From the NCBI GenBank assembly GCA_022539475.1, contig VCMS01000065.1, positions 310,001 through 374,000 on the forward strand: a stretch of 64,000 nucleotides of DNA, in the 5' to 3' direction. Of the stretch, positions 19,417 to 31,929 are shown piece after piece. The notes under the pieces are model-generated. The model ran no database searches, was not told the DNA's origin, and was given only the letters and a program-made list of their open reading frames with translations. The position numbers were made by a program, and so were the translations under genes. Source of the stretch: Gracilaria domingensis. Its lineage: Eukaryota; Rhodophyta; Florideophyceae; Gracilariales; Gracilariaceae. Every line of letters starts with the position of its first letter. Position 1 is the first letter of the stretch.

Positions 19417-21487
19417 TACTAGGACGGTGAAGTTGTCATCGCCCTGGGATGTTAAACACCGTGGATCACTACATGTTGTGGTCTCCGATGAGAATACACT
19501 CAAGGCGACAAAGCAGCCTGCCACCTCTGAGTGAGCGTTGAGGTCTGTCAGTTAATGAAATCATCTCGAAGCGGCCCCATCGTATTGGCCTTCTTGTTGA
19601 GAGATTGGTCCTTTCAGAAACGCTCCGCAGCTAGTTCTAGTTAAACTAGCTACGGTGCCCATAAATGAGAGAGATAAAAAGAGCGTCAGGTCTCGAGGTA
19701 ACATTGCCAGGCGGGTACGAAGGATGGCAAACTATGGAAGTCCGAAATGGACCATTTTTAAGATGGACGGTAAGCATTCCTATCCCTGTAGTCCCAGTCA
19801 TATATGCCCCCGACAGCCTCCTATGAATGCCTACATCGGACATGTAACGTAGCTGACATCTTTCTGCGAGAGCTCTTGCAACCTTGGTACTACAAAGTTG
19901 TTAGCCCTCTATCTCTCTTGCAAACTCGAAAATCCAACTGAGGAAACTGTTAGCGATGGCCGTGAGCCAATGCCTGGCTCCTACTGATGCATCCGATGCA
20001 TCCGATGCATGCCACGTTCAAACGTCACTGTGGATAGTGTATCGACCATCTGATCTCCAGCGCAGCGCAGAGCATTGACAAGGCTGCTGTTGGCCTTGGG
20101 ATCTGGGACTGTCAAGCGCAAAGCGCCAAGCGATAGTGGGTATTTGAGTCTCTGGATTTCCACATGTTGATGACATAGACGGCGGCAGTGATGAACGAAT
20201 GAATGGGACGTTCATTAAGGATGGTGATGAAGCTGGGCGTAGAGCTGTTTGCTGGAACAACGCTCTTGAAAGAAGCACAAATCATAGCGCGCATTTCCAA
20301 TACCCTGCTTCCAACTTGTGGACCAAGCAACAGCGACCTCAGCGTTCTAGTTTGACTGGGCCAGAGTGCGTGGATAGTGTTGCATGGTATGTGAGCTCGT
20401 TTATTGACAAGTTGTCAATGACAACCATATCGGCGACTTTCGAAACCAACTGCATTGTTGCACCCGTGTGATCACAAAAAAACACTCGAAAGACTGCACG
20501 TCTGCAAAGGCCAGGATCACGACAAAACGTTCAATTAAGATTGATTGCGTTCGATTTCTGAGTGCTCATTTAACTTTTGATGGTCTGATCCAGAAAGTTT
20601 ACGCTCAATCAAACCTTTTGTTATTGTTGACTAAATGGTTGTCGACCACTAGTGACAAAGCTGGAAGAGATGGTTGATCAGTGAAGTGTGATGCAGCAAC
20701 AAGAGGGTTTATCTCCACAACGGAAGGCAATCACACGGGGGGGGGATGGTACTTTGCAGAACAAGCCTCTTGAGAATCACGAAGAAAACATGTGTTTGGT
20801 TTTTCTCCACAACGTCGTGCCTCATTGAGCGCCATTGGCATCGACAATGTGAACGGCTCCAGTTCAGACGACAGGGTTGATGACATCGTGCGTTGCCCAC
20901 ATTGTTTGCAACGCTCGAAGCGATTAAAGCAAATTTACATTGGCTTATCAGATATCGAAGGAAGTTTTGTGCGAATTGCGTCATGTACAACCGCGGCCTG
21001 GTATCTGTCGAATGTGGTCGTTTGGCAGCCAGGATTATGCATTGAGAGCATCTCGAGAGGGGAATTGGTATTGGATGGATATATCATCACATGCCCTTGT
21101 ATCTTAGATTGTTACCCAGCAATACGCTCGGAACTTCTCCCAATCGTCCATGACAAAGGAATTCCTTCTTTTGCCCAATGACTGTTCTCCAAACGAATTC
21201 TCACTGACTATATCCCATGATACCCTTCATCTGCTGTGTTGTTCTCTAATCTCCGCCGACGCGAGATAATCTTCAAACTCGTCTTATAAGAAACCATTGA
21301 CTTTAAAGGGTATTTGCCGCGTACAAGAGAAGGTCAGAAAAACAACTCCCCAAGTGGTGCTCGATCGGATGCAAAAGAAAGTACTAGCTTCCTGGACCAT
21401 CAATCTGCGAACGTATCGCAACCACAGCATCTTAGCAAATTCAAGGGGAAGTATATCATCTTGTTTAATCTTTCGCTCTCCGTAGAC
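19417..21487. other. Low-information intergenic region
   Basis: A block at 19680-19705 resembles the oxidase 3' flank at 17183-17205, suggesting a further 245-bp insertion at 19433-19680. Three GATGCATCC units occur near 19987. A 129-codon open frame at 20792-21181 contains CPHC and CPCILDC but no recognisable fold. Nothing else can be supported. Confidence 0.4.
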
Positions 21488-22021
21488 ATGCAGGATACAT
21501 TCAAGTTTCTTTCCCACCATACCATACTGCTTCTTCTGTTCGGCACGTCAATCTCACATGGTGCGGAAAAACGAGTCGGATAACTTCGCGAAGCGTTATG
21601 GGTCCCGTCTTCACATAGAATGGCTCGCGGTTCTCTAAGCAACGACAACGAGGAAGTGAGAAAAAATGGAATGAACTTGGACGTAGTGACAACGGGAAGA
21701 CAATATCCTTGGAGAACGTGTTCGGATAGGTACTGCGGTCATGATTTCTTCTGTTGCGATGGTTTGGTTTGTGGACCCGAAAGATACTGCATCCCGGGGT
21801 GCGAAACTACAGCGTGCTCGCATTCTGATGAATGCTGCGAAATCTCTCGTTGCAACTGCGAGGGCATGTGTGAGTATTATTGTCAAGGTCGTTTCCATGC
21901 TGTGATGGATACTGTTGTCAGGGCTACATCGGCATGTGTCAGCGATGTACGACTACGGACTGTGCTAACGGTGACATGTGCGCCAGCCCAGAAGTCCGAG
22001 CGTGACGAGAGTTCTCGGTAG
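21488..22021 (+). CDS. Candidate secreted Cys-rich small protein (possibly broken)
   Basis: A short frame at 21488-21583 encodes a typical signal peptide (HHTILLLLFGTSISHG). In the same frame, after a stop, 21620-22021 encodes a Cys-rich segment with CSDRYCGHDFFCCDG, then CC and several C-x-C pairs, in a disulfide-knot style. A short intron between the two parts would join them, but I cannot fix the splice sites. After about 21880 the Cys-rich pattern continues in a different frame (CCDGYCCQGYIGMCQRC and onward), so either another intron or a frameshift exists. The function is unknown; I assign none. Confidence 0.4.
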
Positions 22022-23370
22022 GGCTGTGATGGCTTCACATCCGCTGGAGCGTGGGGCACCATTGCCATTAAACTACAACAACGACTGGAAGAGAGAGGAG
22101 GGCAGCCGAATGTGTGGTAGGGGATTGGGAAAGATACGAGTGAACTTTTTCACGTAGCTTTCTCCACCTCATGAACCAACGAGGCGTAACTTACCTTTGG
22201 CAGTTTCTCTGGCAGTGCACACGCACATAGCCTTACCCCCTCGCTCCCCCTTCGTAGAAGTAGTAAGGTCAGAAAAGTGAACATTATACTTGTAAATTCG
22301 AATATAGCAAAGCTAATCACGGGGTTGGGTTGAGCGAGAAGCGGCTTCTGTGAATCACTTTGTGAGAAGGTGCGTGTGCCGGTACGGCAGCAAGCGTTGC
22401 ACCCCCAACCAGTGTCCTACGGGGACTCGGTATCTTCGATGATGCCGAACAACTCATCATGAGTGGGCTGCCATCTTGTTCGTTCGTACAACTGTGGGCT
22501 TCGGGACTTGCGCATTTCGATTCATCTGTTTCGTCGGTTCGGGCATGAAGCCGGCCGCATTTGTCGTCTGCTCCTCTCGCCCCCTTCCCTCGTGGGATCA
22601 ATTGCTACCATGTTGCTGCAGAGAGCAACGGAGGTAACAGACTTGATTTGAAAAGAGAGTTGAGCTTGTGTCCCAGCTCCTTTTTGACAACCAGAACTTT
22701 GCATTTAATGCCGAGTGTCAGAGCTAGTTACGTGTTGGTCTTGTAAGACCTTACCTCGCACGGGCTCTCCAACTTTTACGTGTACACGTAGAGAGTCCGA
22801 CAACTGTTCGGTAAGGGCTTACGTGTTCGTGTATCCCAGCGGTAGAGTTATTGCGTCAGGTCAAGCAGACGCCTTTCACTCGCTCAGATACATGTAACGA
22901 TTCGTCCAGCTGATAGTGGCCAGCAGTGACTTGAGAGACAAGTCCTAAAATAAATGCTTTGTTGCCGCCATGTGCATGGCTCTTTCGGTGTACTACACGT
23001 ATCAGAGTACAACATAAAAGGGTTTCGATGCACCGCGCACCTGAGTTCAGCCTGATTCTTCTTTGTTGGCAGTTCATACCATACCAGTTGGCGTATCGAT
23101 TGAGTTCGGCGCAATTTCACAGAGTTGTGACCAAGCTTCATCGCAAAAATCAAGCACATGACGGACATAGAACGCTGGGATTTTCTCAGGATGCACATGA
23201 GAGATTATTTTCGTACTAGCTAGAGTGCATAGTAGTCTCCAAGGAAAGGCTGCTCTAAAAGAGCACAATGTGAAACATTCCATGTTACTCGAGAGACGAA
23301 CAACCAAACTAATATAGCAACGCAGTAGTGCTGCCGACAAAACTACAGCAATTGAAAAACTGGCCATCTC
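22022..23370. other. Intergenic, nothing recognisable
   Basis: Only short open frames without recognisable motifs are present, and I see no repeat structure. Confidence 0.4.
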
Positions 23371-24069
23371 TCAAAGATGTAAAATTCTCTCCAATCGCGA
23401 CTTTAAACGTTTCTTGTGCCTTGAGTTGGAACGATTCTTGGCGTGAAGACTCTGCTTTACCTCGTCCCGCTCCTTACGACGATATTTGTCCTTACGATGC
23501 TCTCGATGCTGAGGTAACGACCGCCGTCGATGGTGATGCTCTCGTCGACTACGGTGTCTATTGCTGTATCTGCTTTTCTTTGGCCCATGGCGATGAGGTC
23601 TCGAACGCCTTCGGTATGGTCTAGATGTACGTGGTGGACTGCGATGGCGAGTGAAACTCTCATCTCCACAGTACACGCAGTCATCTACAGGATCGTACTC
23701 CTGTTTTAATGCTGAGCTGCGGTGTCGGCGACTTCTGACAAGAGCTTTGCGTCCGGCAGTATTTGTCCGAGATGTGCGTTTGTTCTCTCCCTGTGGCACT
23801 GAATGTCCAAAAGCGTTCCTGTCATATTTTTGGTATTCCCGGTGAGAGTCAAAATGCGCTTTGTTTTTACGACTTGATACCCCTCGGTAGGAACAAAACG
23901 AACTCATTGAAGACGTTCCAAAAGCAAAGCTTACACGGCGTCGAGACCGTTTCGGAGGTCGGTAATAATCATTCCGTCCTGGCTGGCGCAGGATGCCTAG
24001 CGAAGGCTCGGCATCTTCATCGAATGAATGACCCGGATTCTTTAGAAACACAACGTCGTACGGAGCCAT
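23371..24069 (-). CDS. Arg/Ser/His-rich basic protein, possibly an SR-like splicing-associated protein
   Basis: The intact frame encodes 232 residues. The C-terminal half is rich in RSRRHR, RRRSRPHRHG and HHHRRRSLP-type stretches that resemble the RS domains of splicing-associated nuclear proteins. One CVYCGDE segment could bind metal. There is no RNA-recognition motif, so the splicing link is only compositional. Low-complexity proteins of this kind often escape homology searches. Confidence 0.5.
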   Translation of the reverse strand: MAPYDVVFLKNPGHSFDEDAEPSLGILRQPGRNDYYRPPKRSRRRVSFAFGTSSMSSFCSYRGVSSRKNKAHFDSHREYQKYDRNAFGHSVPQGENKRTSRTNTAGRKALVRSRRHRSSALKQEYDPVDDCVYCGDESFTRHRSPPRTSRPYRRRSRPHRHGPKKSRYSNRHRSRREHHHRRRSLPQHREHRKDKYRRKERDEVKQSLHAKNRSNSRHKKRLKSRLERILHL

Positions 24070-24807
24070 GTCTGCTGAGATTGAGCTCCAAGATTTCTAA
24101 GGAGAGTGTGGTTATCGTTGTTCTCGAAGAAGGGGCGACAAAGCGTAGGCAGCCAGTCTACCTTCTACTACGTGTACAAGGAAGACCTGAAGCGTGCGTG
24201 ACAGGCATAATAATTCAAAGGAATGTGTGCTTTGGCCTTTAAAACGTTGCCACGCAAACTATCAGAATACACGAAATTTTCATACCTGATTAGGTGGACC
24301 ACCTACACGTGCACATGCGCAGTTCTGACGCGTTGTGGTTTGGTTGACCACTGTTCATATCCCTTACGAAGGAGCGGGAGACATGCCCTGGGTAAGGATG
24401 TAAGAACGTAAGGATTGAAGGCTAAATTACTCCTGGGCAACTGATCTTCTTTATAAAGACATTGGGACGTTTTTGTGAGGTATATGGTGGCAGAAGTACG
24501 ACAGTTCTAGATTTGGATGAAACACATTGGGGACTCCCACTCTGGGAACCGGCAGTATCAGAAGTAGGAGGAACCCTGAATTATTCCTACTCTCAGGGCT
24601 CCACGAGCATAAAAGATATGAGACTAATTTCTTTTGTAATATAGGAGATAATTTCGATGATTGGTCATTATAAACTTGGACAGCCAGTTCCGGCTTTTCT
24701 ACGCTCAATTCTCTTTGAAGTCCCTTGAAAAGTAGAAGGACGTGAGCGTTACCTTTCTGTAGTTGCGATGGGTGCTACCAAAGGTACCAACTGAGACGAA
24801 ATTTCAT
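24070..24807. other. 5' flank of the glutamate receptor-like gene
   Basis: There is no coding signal. The paired blocks GGGACTCCCACTCTGGGAACCGGCAG and AGGAACCCTGAATTATTCCTACTCTCAGGG near 24530-24600 contain short inverted repeats that may fold. Confidence 0.35.
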
Positions 24808-26602
24808 ATGCTTCATGTATTGATGATCGACCCACGCATGCCTAACGTCTTGTTGAGCAACATATTGATATCGTTATTGATACTCCTGAAACCTATCGTC
24901 GCAGAAATCCCAGTATCAAAAGCTCTCTCAGGGACGAAATTGAGATGTTGCGTGGTTCATGAACCTCCAATCGTGTACATGGATCCACAGGTATATAGCA
25001 ACGTAAGTGCAACTTAAGAACGGAATCCCTCGGAGCATTGTTCTGACTTCTTGACAAATTTCTTTTTCTTCAAAAAGGGTGGAATCAACGGATTGATTGT
25101 CAAATACTTGCAAGAGATGCAAGGGCTTCTTGACTGGCAATGTTCATCAATCACTCCGTACAAACATGGAAATGCGACCAGCTTTAATATGTTCATTGAG
25201 ATGATGGATAAATGTACCACAAACGGCTCCATAAGAGATGACCCACAATGCATGTGCGACATCGGAATCGGAGGTTGGTTCCAGACGGTCGAACGAATTC
25301 AAGTCGTTGATATGCTCCCGGCGTTTGTTTTTGACGGCATTCGTGTCGTATTCCATGTCTCTAGATCATTTTCTTCAGGCAAAAGTTTTTTTTTTCTTAC
25401 GACGTTCGACTTGCAAACTTGGGCTTGCATCTTTTCTCTTATTATGCTCTTTTTGCTGGCAAAAATATTGGATCGCCGGTTTATGCCACATATAGGTGAA
25501 CTTGAAGATGGAGATGGTTTTCGCCATATGTGGAACCTCAGTCGTGTAGTAAGCGCATTGAAAAGCATAGGTAAGCAGCATTAGTTAAGGTTCGCGCAAA
25601 GAGTAGTCAATTTTCTGCATCTGATCTAGGGGGTTTATCGTTTTTCTTGGTGTAGTGAATAGAATTCTTCTTCAACCGAGTTCTGATTCTGATCAAAATG
25701 AAGGGGCTTGGCACAGCTGGTTGTTAAATCTTACTCTCGGCATTTGCGGCTTATTCTTGGTTTTATCTTATGAAGCGAAGATGACGTACGTTTCCCTACT
25801 CCAAAAGATGCTGGAAAACTTAGTGTAACATGGCTCTAACGACAAGTTACTTCTCTCTCTGTTTAGGGCGTCTCTTGTCCAAGAATCGATAAAATCGGAA
25901 TACCGGTCCGTAGAGGACTTCAAAACATGTCGCATCAGACCTGAAGAAGTTTGTCTACCGGGGGGAAGTGCCATGGAGACATTTTGGAATACAGCCATTG
26001 CTACTAGGTAAGAATTCTATTGCAACAGTTTGTCACTAGTTTCCATTCTCTACAGTTTTCTGCATGAGTATTGCTAACAAATTTTCATGTTCGTGTTGCA
26101 CTTCGTATTAAGCCACTGTCACCAAGGCACTCATGTTCGACGGGGGTCTTTTGAAACGGTGCTAGAAGCTGTGGAAAATGGAACGTGCAAGTTTGGGCTC
26201 CATCTGGATTCAACCTTGAGCGCTGCAATTGACAGCAATTATTGTGGAAGCCTTCTCAAGAGCGAAAAACTCTTGTACGTCGCGGGATTGGGTATGGTTC
26301 TTCCGAAGAACTCACCACTTACTAGGCCTATGACTTTGGGTACTTTGAAACTAAGAAATGAAGCTTCAAATCCGAGTTTGGATGAATATTTTCAGAAACA
26401 TTCAACATGTAATCTCAGTGTGGAGAGTGAGACGATGTTTTCTAAGCTCCGGATATTCTTTGTCATGGCTTTCGTAGTAGGTGGATACTTTCTAATAGTT
26501 GCGTTTGTTGGAAGGTTTAAGAACAAAAGAAGTAGGGAAAAACTCAGTACCTTTTCAAAGAATCCAGAAGAAAAGTTATCCGGTGCGGAGCTGCAAATGT
26601 AG
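24808..26602 (+). CDS. Ionotropic glutamate receptor-like channel, five exons
   Basis: Proposed join(24808..25002,25078..25570,25656..25785,25867..26007,26113..26602) gives 482 residues, and all introns (75-105 bp) are GT-AG. A signal peptide (LLSNILISLLILLKPIVA) is followed directly by ligand-binding lobe S1: EPPIVYMDP, then GGINGLIVKYLQEM, then ERIQVVDMLPAF. Arg138 there aligns with the Arg that binds the ligand alpha-carboxylate in the family. M1 lies at 175-198. M3 (about 251-273) ends SYEAKMTASLV, the counterpart of the SYTANLTA gate motif. S2 has GLGMVLPKNSPL, and M4 is at 434-455. There is no amino-terminal domain. The M1-M3 segment is polar and does not look like a standard pore loop. 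The predicted role is a plasma-membrane ligand-gated cation channel. The last acceptor (26112) is the weakest splice call. Confidence 0.82.
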
Positions 26603-28407
26603 TTATAAACATTATTGCAGGCCCGTATTCCTGACGGACGACTAGGACTTAGAATACGGTAGTCATCACTGACTGACTACAGAAATATCGATGTAGTCTA
26701 GTCAGATTAGTCATAAGTTCTAGGGATCCACTTTTTGATCGTCTCAGGGCGCCAAATGCGCCGTGAGCTGATCTTCTCGAACATGCAAAGCTAAAAGCAT
26801 AGCATCACTAGAGAAATCATGATGCCAATAATGAAAACTGAGGCGGCAGCTACAAAGTCGACGGTGTTTATGCTCTCTATTAGAGTAAAGTGCTGTTTGT
26901 TGTTCGTATTCAACACATTCCTCGACAACTTATCAGTATCCATAAATGGTAATTTTTGTAGAATACTAAAAAGAAAAGCAATAACACGTATGAAATCAGC
27001 TGCATTTTGTTTTCTAATTGTTTAAGAATTTTGTCTAAAAAATGCTGATTGAAACAATAGTTTTCTAAAAACGTTTTGGTCTACTTTCGTTCAGTCCTGT
27101 TACTTCAATTCTTAGTGACTAATTCATGACTGCTTTTGACTGACTTAAAGCAAAATTCCATGACTTTTGACTTTGTACTTTGTAAAATTAGTCAGTCAGA
27201 TAAATCAGCCTGTATTATTGATCATGCAAGTGATAGGCAGTCTTCGGCCGCACGCAACGTTTAAACGCCGCAGCGAAACGCTTTCTCTTTTATGTCTAAA
27301 AATGTCAAAGTGTAAACATCATTTTTGTAACAAAATAACGCGGGTGGTGACAAACCCAACGCAACTGCTAAATGGTACCAGCGAAATTAATAGCAATCTG
27401 CAGATGTGCACAATAAAATAAAAAACAAATAAAAACGGCTAAAGCCGACGACACAGCTCGACTTATTCGGCAAAAGTTTGTGTCAAACTTTAGACACGAA
27501 TTCAGAATAATAAAAAGAAATAATGGGAGCCAATCCCCAGAGGTACGAAACAAATAAAAAAAACAGGAAAAAAAGAAAGGGCCAAAACCACCAACTTCCG
27601 ATGGGGAAGTGTAACACAATTTAGAAAATCCCACCACACTATAAGAAAAAAAAAAAAAAAATTTTGAAGGTAGCTTGACCGGCAAATGTCGTCCAATATT
27701 TGAGCAATATGATGTTGAAAACGTTGGTGTTTATATGAAAATGTTGTGGGTGGTAGGTGGTTGTAGGGGACGAAAGAATTGTCAACTCGAATGCCACCCT
27801 GCTTATATAGACGATTGTTACCCTCAATTCTAGCTTTTTTTTGAGTGTAACAAAGCGTAGAAACCATTTCTACACATTTTTAATTTCTACTCTATCGCAA
27901 AATTAAGTCTAAACATTTTGTTTCCTTACTATTTCCTTACTAGTTTCTTCTTTGGTGTTTTTAGCCATTCAAAGCCTTCCGACGAGCTTTTTAGAAGTTT
28001 TAAGACATTTTCTTTACGTCCCGAGCCCAGAAATATTTGCCCCAAATCGATCGAAAGAGAATCGGAGAGAAAAATAATTTTTTCGTCCACTTAGGATTTT
28101 CTACGGAGGTTTTTAGAAGCATCAGACATTTTTACACAGCACTCTGGTTATTTCTAAGTATTGCTAGTGTTGCATTGCCCCGTCTTCACGAGTTCTATTG
28201 TCCGTTCTGCCTACCGTGCTGAGAGTGCTTACCGTGCTTACCTTTGCTGAGAGTTCTTAGTTCCGTGTCTGCACTGGAGGTTGCACGGCGACCTGCGTGA
28301 CGTCTCGTTACTCTTCGTAGAACTTGGTTACACGCTTATATTAAAGCGATATCTCAGGACAATCTCGCAGTCACTTCGTCCAGCACCAACTTCTCTTAAC
28401 CTTCTTC
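26603..28407. other. AT-rich spacer with short inverted GACTAGT/AGTCAGTC motifs
   Basis: Blocks rich in AGTCA/TGACT occur at 26635-26715 and 27110-27205 in opposing orientation and might be termini of an old MITE. Open frames are short and unrecognised. An A15 run lies near 27645. Confidence 0.35.
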
Positions 28408-28734
28408 ATGTATTCGTCCATCTCTCCTGTCGATCCGGCCCCCGTTTGCGCCGCAGCCGTCAAGTCCGAGCCGCTCCAGGATAACAATGTCGAATTCGTC
28501 GCGGAGTTCCGTGCTGCCCGCCAAATCCCGGCCTCATCAACCCCCGCGGGGTCCGGCGTGTCCATGTTTCATCTAACGCGTGCTTACTTCGCGGGCTGGC
28601 AGGATGCCTACCGTACTGTGGAGGAATCGAGGTGGCGCCATAGGTCCACCGGGGTCAGCCACACGGCGTTGGTTCGGGCCCTTCGTATGCTTCGTCGTTG
28701 CATTCGTGGCCTAGAGGCCCGTCTGCTTGAATAA
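28408..28734 (+). CDS. Unrecognised small protein (108 residues)
   Basis: The frame is open and has higher GC than the surrounding AT-rich DNA. It encodes a protein with an Ala/Pro-rich front and a basic amphipathic end (LVRALRMLRRCIRGLEARLLE). No family is recognised. The local GC rise supports either a gene or a transferred fragment, but an ORF of this length could still be chance. Confidence 0.35.
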   Translation: MYSSISPVDPAPVCAAAVKSEPLQDNNVEFVAEFRAARQIPASSTPAGSGVSMFHLTRAYFAGWQDAYRTVEESRWRHRSTGVSHTALVRALRMLRRCIRGLEARLLE

Positions 28735-28861
28735 ACGCTTTCACGTTCTTTATACTGCTTCACACTAAGCAAAAACGTTTAATACTGTGCGCCTTTAGAG
28801 ACAAATGCTCTTGTCTAGTGACATCCGTGGAAACATCCTTCTGAAATTTGGTAGTTATATG

Positions 28862-29656
28862 CAGGGGTGTCTTACAATATATTGCTTTTGCAATTTATTG
28901 CAATATGCAATAAATAATACGTATTACGGAATGCTTGAGTATTGCAATTTATATTGAATTTTTTCTTTATTGCAGTCATTATTAAGAAGCGTTCTACATT
29001 ATTGCAATTTATATTGTTGTCTGTACATTGTCATGACACTCACGAAAACCAAAAAAAGATCTGAAAGGAATCCTTTCAGATATTTCCTGACGATGTTGCA
29101 TGCACAGCTGCAGGTGTATCGATACCGACAGAATAGTTCCTCATCAAAATGTAAGAGAACCGACATTACTGTAAATTAAACGCAATTGACTGTTACATGT
29201 AAACACTTCATATCCAAAATTTTGAACGTCATGACAGGTACTCTTGCGATGGCATCCTTAAACTCCATCAGAATATATTCACTGTGACCGGGATACATTA
29301 GACGACGTGCAATAAAAAAATCTTCACACTTCTCAATGTCAAATGCCAAAACCTCTCTTAAACCACGTGCCTTTTTGGCATTTTAACCTTGCCGTTTTGT
29401 TGACTTATTGCGTGAAATATCAATGCTTTTTCTTTTGTTGAGTTTATGCGCAAAATTTCAATGCTTACTTAGGACAAAAGACCCACGTAGTACGGTTATT
29501 GCTATTCTATTGTTTGTCGCAGTGGGTATTGAAAACATATTGCAAAATAAAAGAATTTTTATTGCAATAAATATTGCAGAAGAGATGCAACATTGTATTG
29601 TATTGTTTATTGCGTTTTATGAACAAGACATTGCAATTATATTGTAGACAACCCTG
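28862..29656. mobile_element. Non-autonomous hAT-type MITE with 8-bp target duplication
   Basis: The 795-bp element is bounded by terminal inverted repeats CAGGGGTGTCTTACAATATA on the left and the complement of CAGGGTTGTCTACAATATAA on the right. Direct 8-bp copies of GTTATATG flank it (28854-28861 and 29657-29664). The CAGGG-type terminus with an 8-bp duplication is diagnostic of the hAT superfamily. The interior is AT-rich, full of ATTGCAAT-type words, and has no transposase frame, so movement would need an element elsewhere. Confidence 0.88.
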
Positions 29657-31929
29657 GTTATATGTGTGGTTGATGCTTTGACTTTTGTGAAACATGTTTC
29701 GTCATCGAGAATCAAATCATATTCATAACTATCAACAACTACTGTTAACATAGTACAACGTGAACTCCACCATAATGACTGTATTGAATGCGCTCGTGAT
29801 TTACCCCAGAGTATTTCTTGAATTAATTTATGAAAAAGAGAGCCAAATTAAGAGCCAAATTGAAGCGGTAGTTTACTGTAGACAATTAAAATGAATGTTT
29901 ACGGTATTTGTTGCAGATGCGATGTTGTAACGCCGATTCTTGATTCTATATCTGCCTCACATATGCAGATCGTCGTTGCGCTCTTGCTAAAGGCCATTCA
30001 ACTCCTTACTTACTCTTGAGTAGAAACATTATGGTAACTTCTCTGCAATTACATGTTAATTGCTTTTTCAATACAGCCGTACAATTTATGCTACTGGCAT
30101 TTGACACTCATTGTTTCACTTTGTCTATATTTCGTAGTTTGTAAGCCCCAAGTCGGGTTGTTAAGTGGTTTATAACGCTGAACGTTTATTTTGTGAATTT
30201 TAGCACGCTTTGCTTTGTACGTATTATGAGGTCGCTTCAGAAGACTTACCGAATTTTTCCACTATCGCTGCTCAATCTTGCCTTTTGAATTACTCTCTTT
30301 CTGTTACTTGGCGATGAAATGTATGCCTGTTCCCTTTTTTTATTGTATCATGTTCGGTCATCGACAATCCAATTAAATCGCCAAATGTAAACGACTACTA
30401 CTTTATAATACACTAACCCCTCACTCCATATTTAATGCGTTCACTAGGTCCATTTTCAACAGTGAAATAAGTTTTTAAAAGACTGGCGAGAGTATATCTC
30501 AATGCGTTTTTGTTCAACGTGTTGTTTCAAAAGTAAAATAACTTTTGAAACACACTGTGAGACGACAGAGTAAAGTTAAAAAGGAGACTCACTGTAGACC
30601 ATTTGCTGGAATTTGCTTACGAAATCGTTTGTAGCTAAAATATAGAATGATCACAGTTTGATGTCATAGCTATTCGGTATACGAAGAATTCTAATGAGAC
30701 ATTTTTGAGAAAAGGGCGATGGCCGGATTACTTTAATTCTAGAGACGGTTGTTTGTTTTGTAGATACTGCACATTCCGTAGCTTATTGAAACTCTAGCAA
30801 ATTGTAAGATATGTCGTGATATCATTCTATGCTTTGACTCCTAGCCAGATCGACCATGTCGTGCCCTACAAGAAGAACATAGATGCCATGAATCACTGGA
30901 TCGATGCCAAGAGCTCATCTACTCCTCCAATCAGCAAGTACTCAGTCATTTCGTTGACCCCACCCAGTCGACGTTCTGCGCATCTCTGCTTCTCTTTTCT
31001 CTACCTTCCCTTTGGTTTCCCTTTCATCTCCCTTCCTTCCCGTCCCCCCAGCCCCCCCACCCCTTCGCCGACGCCTTCTCCGGAACCGCCTCCTTTCCGT
31101 CGCTTCTCCCTTCCGTACTCTTACTCATTCAGCATGGAGAGCAACAACAACCCCGATGGGGCCAGAGGATGTTGGTGTGGTTTGAGGATATCATCCACGA
31201 TCTCTACGAGAAGCATCGTCTGGTGTGGGCGTCGTTTCACATCATCTTCGTTTCCATACAGCTTCGGAGGCCGTGATTAACGGAGGAGCTCGCACTGTTC
31301 CTCAGGAAGCTGTTCATTGCCTTCGAAGTTGGCCTGATGGCAGATGTACCTGACGAGTTTCAATGGTATCTCTACGGTTGGATCCTGGATCAGTTTGGTC
31401 ACCTGCGGCCGGGTCGTGAAGACACATTCATGAATTAGGGCGAAGCCGCTGTCGTGCATATCATAGAGCTTCCGGAAGACACCGACATTTCTGAACAGTT
31501 TGAGCCTCGTTCCGATATGGTCCTCTTCCCGAATCCTCTTGGAGTAATCGAGAATCATTCTGTGCAAGATGGAGAGCATGAGCACTAATTGTGTGGCATT
31601 ACTTCTACTCTCGTTGATCGAATATGACTAGTGGTTTTAAAACATAGTTATTTGTTTTGTATTGTGTGGTTAGTATTCTGATCACAAAGTGGGATCTTTT
31701 CTTTTGTGAGGACTTGTTATAAGCCATAATAAACCAATTGTTTTCTTGTTTGTTATGTGTTTTTGTCTGGTGGAAATAAATATAAGAGAAAATTGTGTAG
31801 TCACATCATTGTTGTGGTGCGTCACAAAAGTCTATGGCTTCTTGTAGGACCGGATTAGGTATCGGCGCAAACATCGAATGAATTACAGGCACACCCTGCG
31901 GAGTCGACTCCTCGTCGTGAACTAAAGCA
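29657..31929. other. AT-rich desert with weak open frames
   Basis: Mostly AT-rich DNA without coding signals. A 102-codon minus-strand frame (31277-31585, LKLFRNVGVFRKLYDMHDSG) has protein-like composition but no known family. A pyrimidine-rich block lies at 30980-31090. Confidence 0.35.

Noticed and set aside
21840-21880. GTGAGTATTATTGTCAAG as an 18-bp mini-intron in the Cys-rich gene
   Set aside because: Introns of 18 bp are far below the 75-169 bp seen in this window; a frameshift or a different splice is likelier.
31130-31280. Plus-strand frame MLVWFEDIIHDLYEKHRL as a gene
   Set aside because: Too short, no family, and it overlaps a pyrimidine-rich open frame; evidence is insufficient.
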